DNA from: JAOPZW01 sp963788935
GTDB lineage: Bacteria > Actinomycetota > Thermoleophilia > Solirubrobacterales > Solirubrobacteraceae
NCBI GenBank assembly: GCA_963788935.1
Contig: CAWBIM010000002.1
Coordinates: forward strand, 186,001 to 250,000
Length of the DNA stretch: 64,000 nucleotides
Reading direction: 5' to 3'
Shown: positions 62,200-64,000 of the stretch, piece by piece
How positions within the stretch are numbered: position 1 is the stretch's first letter
Layout: the number at the start of each line of letters is the position of its first letter
Made by a program: the position numbers and the translations under genes
Notes under the pieces: generated by a model
Databases searched by the model: none
Seen by the model: only the letters and a program-made list of their open reading frames with translations
Told to the model about the DNA's origin: nothing

Positions 62200-63065
62200 C
62201 CCTTGACCGCTCCCGCCTGGAGGCCGCGGACCAGCCACCGCTGGGTGGCGAAGAAGGCGATCACGACCGGCAGCGTCGACACGACGCCCGCGGCCATGAG
62301 CTGCCCGTAGTCCTGGCTGTAGTTGCCGATGAAGTTGCGCATCCCGATCGGGAGCGTCTCCGCGTTGTGCTCCGTGAGCGCCGCGACGAACAGCAGCTCG
62401 TCCCACGCGAACAGGAACGCGTAGACGAACGTCGCGACGAGCCCGGGCAGCGCGTTCGGGAGCACGATGCGCCAGAACGCGCCGAACGGCGTGCACCCGT
62501 CGACCAGCGCCGCGTCCTCGAGCTCGCGGGGGATCGCCAGGAAGAACGAGCGCAGGAAGTAGATCGCCACCGGCGTGAAGAACGCGGTGTAGACGAGCAC
62601 GATCCCGAGGCGCGTGTCGAAGAGCGCGACCGGCGTGTGGCGCCCGAGCCACACGAACCCGAGGAACACCGGCAGCAGGAACATCGAGCCCGGGATGAGC
62701 TGCGTGCCGATGAGGGCGAGGCCGAACGGCTTCGCGCCGCGGAAGCGGAACCGCGCGAGCGCGTACCCGGCCGTGCTCGCGAACGCGGTCGCCAGCGCCG
62801 CGGCCGAGGTGCAGATGATCGCGCTGTTGACGAGGTAGCGCGAGAACTCGACCGTCGACCACATGTCGCGGAAGGCGGTGAAGGTCGGGTGCAGCACGTC
62901 GTAGGTCCCGCGCGCGAGGTTGCCGTCGGTCTGCAGCGACGACAGCACGAGCCAGAGCACCGGCGCGAGCATCACGAGGAGCACGAGCCACGTGAGGGCG
63001 TCGAGCGCGCGGTCGACGAGGCGGCGGCGCGTGCGCCGCGACACGGTGAGCGACAGCGCCGTCAT
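62196..63065 (-). CDS. Sugar ABC transporter permease (MalG type)
   Basis: 289 residues, complete. Six predicted helices; EAA loop AIPRELEDAALVDGCTPFGAFWRIVLPNALPGLVATF and terminal LVRGLQAGAVKG. ATG 63063-63065 overlaps the stop of the MalF-type gene. The downstream GH1 gene overlaps its stop. Likely carries beta-glucosides imported by a binding protein encoded beyond the right edge. Confidence 0.93.
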   Translation of the reverse strand: MTALSLTVSRRTRRRLVDRALDALTWLVLLVMLAPVLWLVLSSLQTDGNLARGTYDVLHPTFTAFRDMWSTVEFSRYLVNSAIICTSAAALATAFASTAGYALARFRFRGAKPFGLALIGTQLIPGSMFLLPVFLGFVWLGRHTPVALFDTRLGIVLVYTAFFTPVAIYFLRSFFLAIPRELEDAALVDGCTPFGAFWRIVLPNALPGLVATFVYAFLFAWDELLFVAALTEHNAETLPIGMRNFIGNYSQDYGQLMAAGVVSTLPVVIAFFATQRWLVRGLQAGAVKG

Positions 63066-64000
63066 GCGGCCACCTCCAGGTCCCGGCGGAAGGCGCGGTA
63101 CCAGACCGCGACCCACACGAGCATCCCGAGCATCAGCAGCGTCGACGCCGCCGCGCCGAAGCCGAACAGGTTGTTGGAGAACGACTGCCGGACGATCAGC
63201 GTCATCATCAGGTCCGCGTCCTCGCCCGGGTTGCTGCCGAGCATCACGTACGGGATCGCGAACTGGTAGGCGGAGTAGATGACCCCGAAGAGCAGCTGGA
63301 TGCCGATCAGCGGGCGCATCAGCGGCAGCGTGATGTAGCGGAAGCGCCGCAGCGCGCCGGCGCCGTCGATCGCCGCCGCGTCGTAGAGCTCCTTCGGCAG
63401 CGCCTGCAGGCCGGCGAGGAAGATGAGCATCGCGAACGGCAGGCCGCGCCAGACGCTCGGGATGATGATCGCCCACATCGTGTGCGGCCCGAGCAGCCAC
63501 ACCGGGCGGTCCGAGAGCAGGTGCGTGTAGTCGACGAGGACCTTGTCGACGATGCCCACGTCGCTCTGCCACATGAAGCCCCAGAGCACGGCGACGACGT
63601 AGCTCGGGATGATCCACGGCGTCAGCATCAGCGCCCGCACGACCTTCTGGCCGCGCATCGGGCGCTTGACGAGCAGCGCGACCGCGAGGCCCCCGCTCAG
63701 GGTCAGCCCGACGGTCCAGAACGTGTAGACGACGGTGTTCTGGACGGCGCCGAAGAACCCCGAGTGCAGCGGGTTGCCGGCGTCGAACAGGATCGAGCGG
63801 TAGTTCTGCAGGCCGTTCCACGGCGCGCCGTACAGCTGCGAGAACGTGAACGTGTTGAGGTTCTTGAACGACAGGATCAGGCCGCCGATGGCCGGCAGCA
63901 GGTGCACGAGCACCATGAAGACGACGGCCGGCGCGACGAGCGCGTAGGCGAAGCGGCTCCGCCGCCACGTGCGCCGCGGCGTGCGGCGTCCGCGCCGCGT
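63062..64000 (-). CDS. Sugar ABC transporter permease (MalF type), 5' end outside window
   Basis: At least 312 residues; the reading stays open to the edge of the window (FAYALVAPAVVFMVLVHLL...), so the true start is beyond 64000. EAA loop LPKELYDAAAIDGAGALRRFRYITLPLMRPL and conserved ALMLTPWIIPSYVVAVLWGFMW. The stop overlaps the MalG-type start. Second ABC sugar importer of the window; its binding protein and ATPase are not seen. Confidence 0.92.
   Translation of the reverse strand, partial: TRRGRRTPRRTWRRSRFAYALVAPAVVFMVLVHLLPAIGGLILSFKNLNTFTFSQLYGAPWNGLQNYRSILFDAGNPLHSGFFGAVQNTVVYTFWTVGLTLSGGLAVALLVKRPMRGQKVVRALMLTPWIIPSYVVAVLWGFMWQSDVGIVDKVLVDYTHLLSDRPVWLLGPHTMWAIIIPSVWRGLPFAMLIFLAGLQALPKELYDAAAIDGAGALRRFRYITLPLMRPLIGIQLLFGVIYSAYQFAIPYVMLGSNPGEDADLMMTLIVRQSFSNNLFGFGAAASTLLMLGMLVWVAVWYRAFRRDLEVAA

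Overview
The window is very GC-rich DNA with dense, tightly packed genes, GTG starts, Gly/Ala/Arg-rich proteins and many LacI, IclR, LysR, ECF-associated and GH13 families. This points to an Actinomycetota genome. The gene mix (EAL-DICT protein, AceE-like E1, M29 aminopeptidase, Gly/Asp-rich small proteins, secreted Ig-like proteins) fits a soil Thermoleophilia-type organism, but that placement is inference from gene content, not from a marker gene. There is no phage, plasmid, CRISPR array, insertion sequence or rRNA. Two tRNA-Ser genes (GGA and CGA) are present.

Layout. 0-9.6 kb: 3' part of sbcC (frame-broken), a membrane PAS-PAS-GAF sensor, an IclR repressor divergent from an amidohydrolase-Rieske pair, a LysR regulator divergent from a DMT exporter, an Rcp1-like receiver and a small secreted protein. 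9.2-14 kb: cupin, then deoC with a catalytic ALDH and a separate ALDH-like half-protein that together resemble a split ALDH16, then a second cupin and a Gly/Asp-rich protein. 14.2-23.1 kb: MMPL transporter, secreted repeat protein, a YCII protein and an MFS exporter with near-identical ECF-like promoters, DUF899 protein, alpha/beta hydrolase, HD hydrolase, Vat-like acetyltransferase. 23-31.3 kb: secreted LamG/FN3 protein, tRNA-Ser, aminopeptidase, nucleotidyltransferase, STAS protein, an uncharacterised 43-residue peptide gene, a short terminated RNA, an EAL-DICT phosphodiesterase and a badly frame-broken secreted Ig-like protein. 31.4-42.9 kb: hydrolase, methyltransferases, second tRNA-Ser, MBL hydrolase, amidohydrolase, AceE-like E1, TadA, subtilase, a lipoprotein/28-residue membrane peptide/UspA group and a phosphofructokinase. 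43-57.6 kb: a LacI-controlled alpha-glucoside locus (ABC importer, three GH13 glucosidases, amylosucrase-like enzyme, debranching-type glucosidase, ParB-like protein). 57.6-64 kb: secreted metzincin, gluconokinase-like kinase, VOC-GrpB fusion and a beta-glucoside operon (GH1 plus two ABC permeases) running off the right edge.

How it works together. The right third is a sugar-scavenging region: the importer brings in oligosaccharides, the GH13, debranching and GH1 enzymes release glucose, and the phosphofructokinase and sugar kinase feed central metabolism. LacI sits divergently from the importer over a good CTG.AACCGGTT.CAG operator. The most novel signal is a recurring box, CTCAAG-N15/16-CCGAT, seen four times: before the PAS-GAF sensor, the 43-residue peptide, the short RNA and the EAL-DICT gene. 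It matches sigma-28 (FliA/WhiG) type promoters and would link these signalling genes into one regulon, although no sigma-28 or flagellar gene is in the window.

Caution. At least twenty single-base frame breaks are visible, clustered at 29.7-31.3 kb and 48.3-52.1 kb. The reading continues without stops in another frame and motifs are preserved, so sequence error is more likely than gene decay, but this cannot be settled here.
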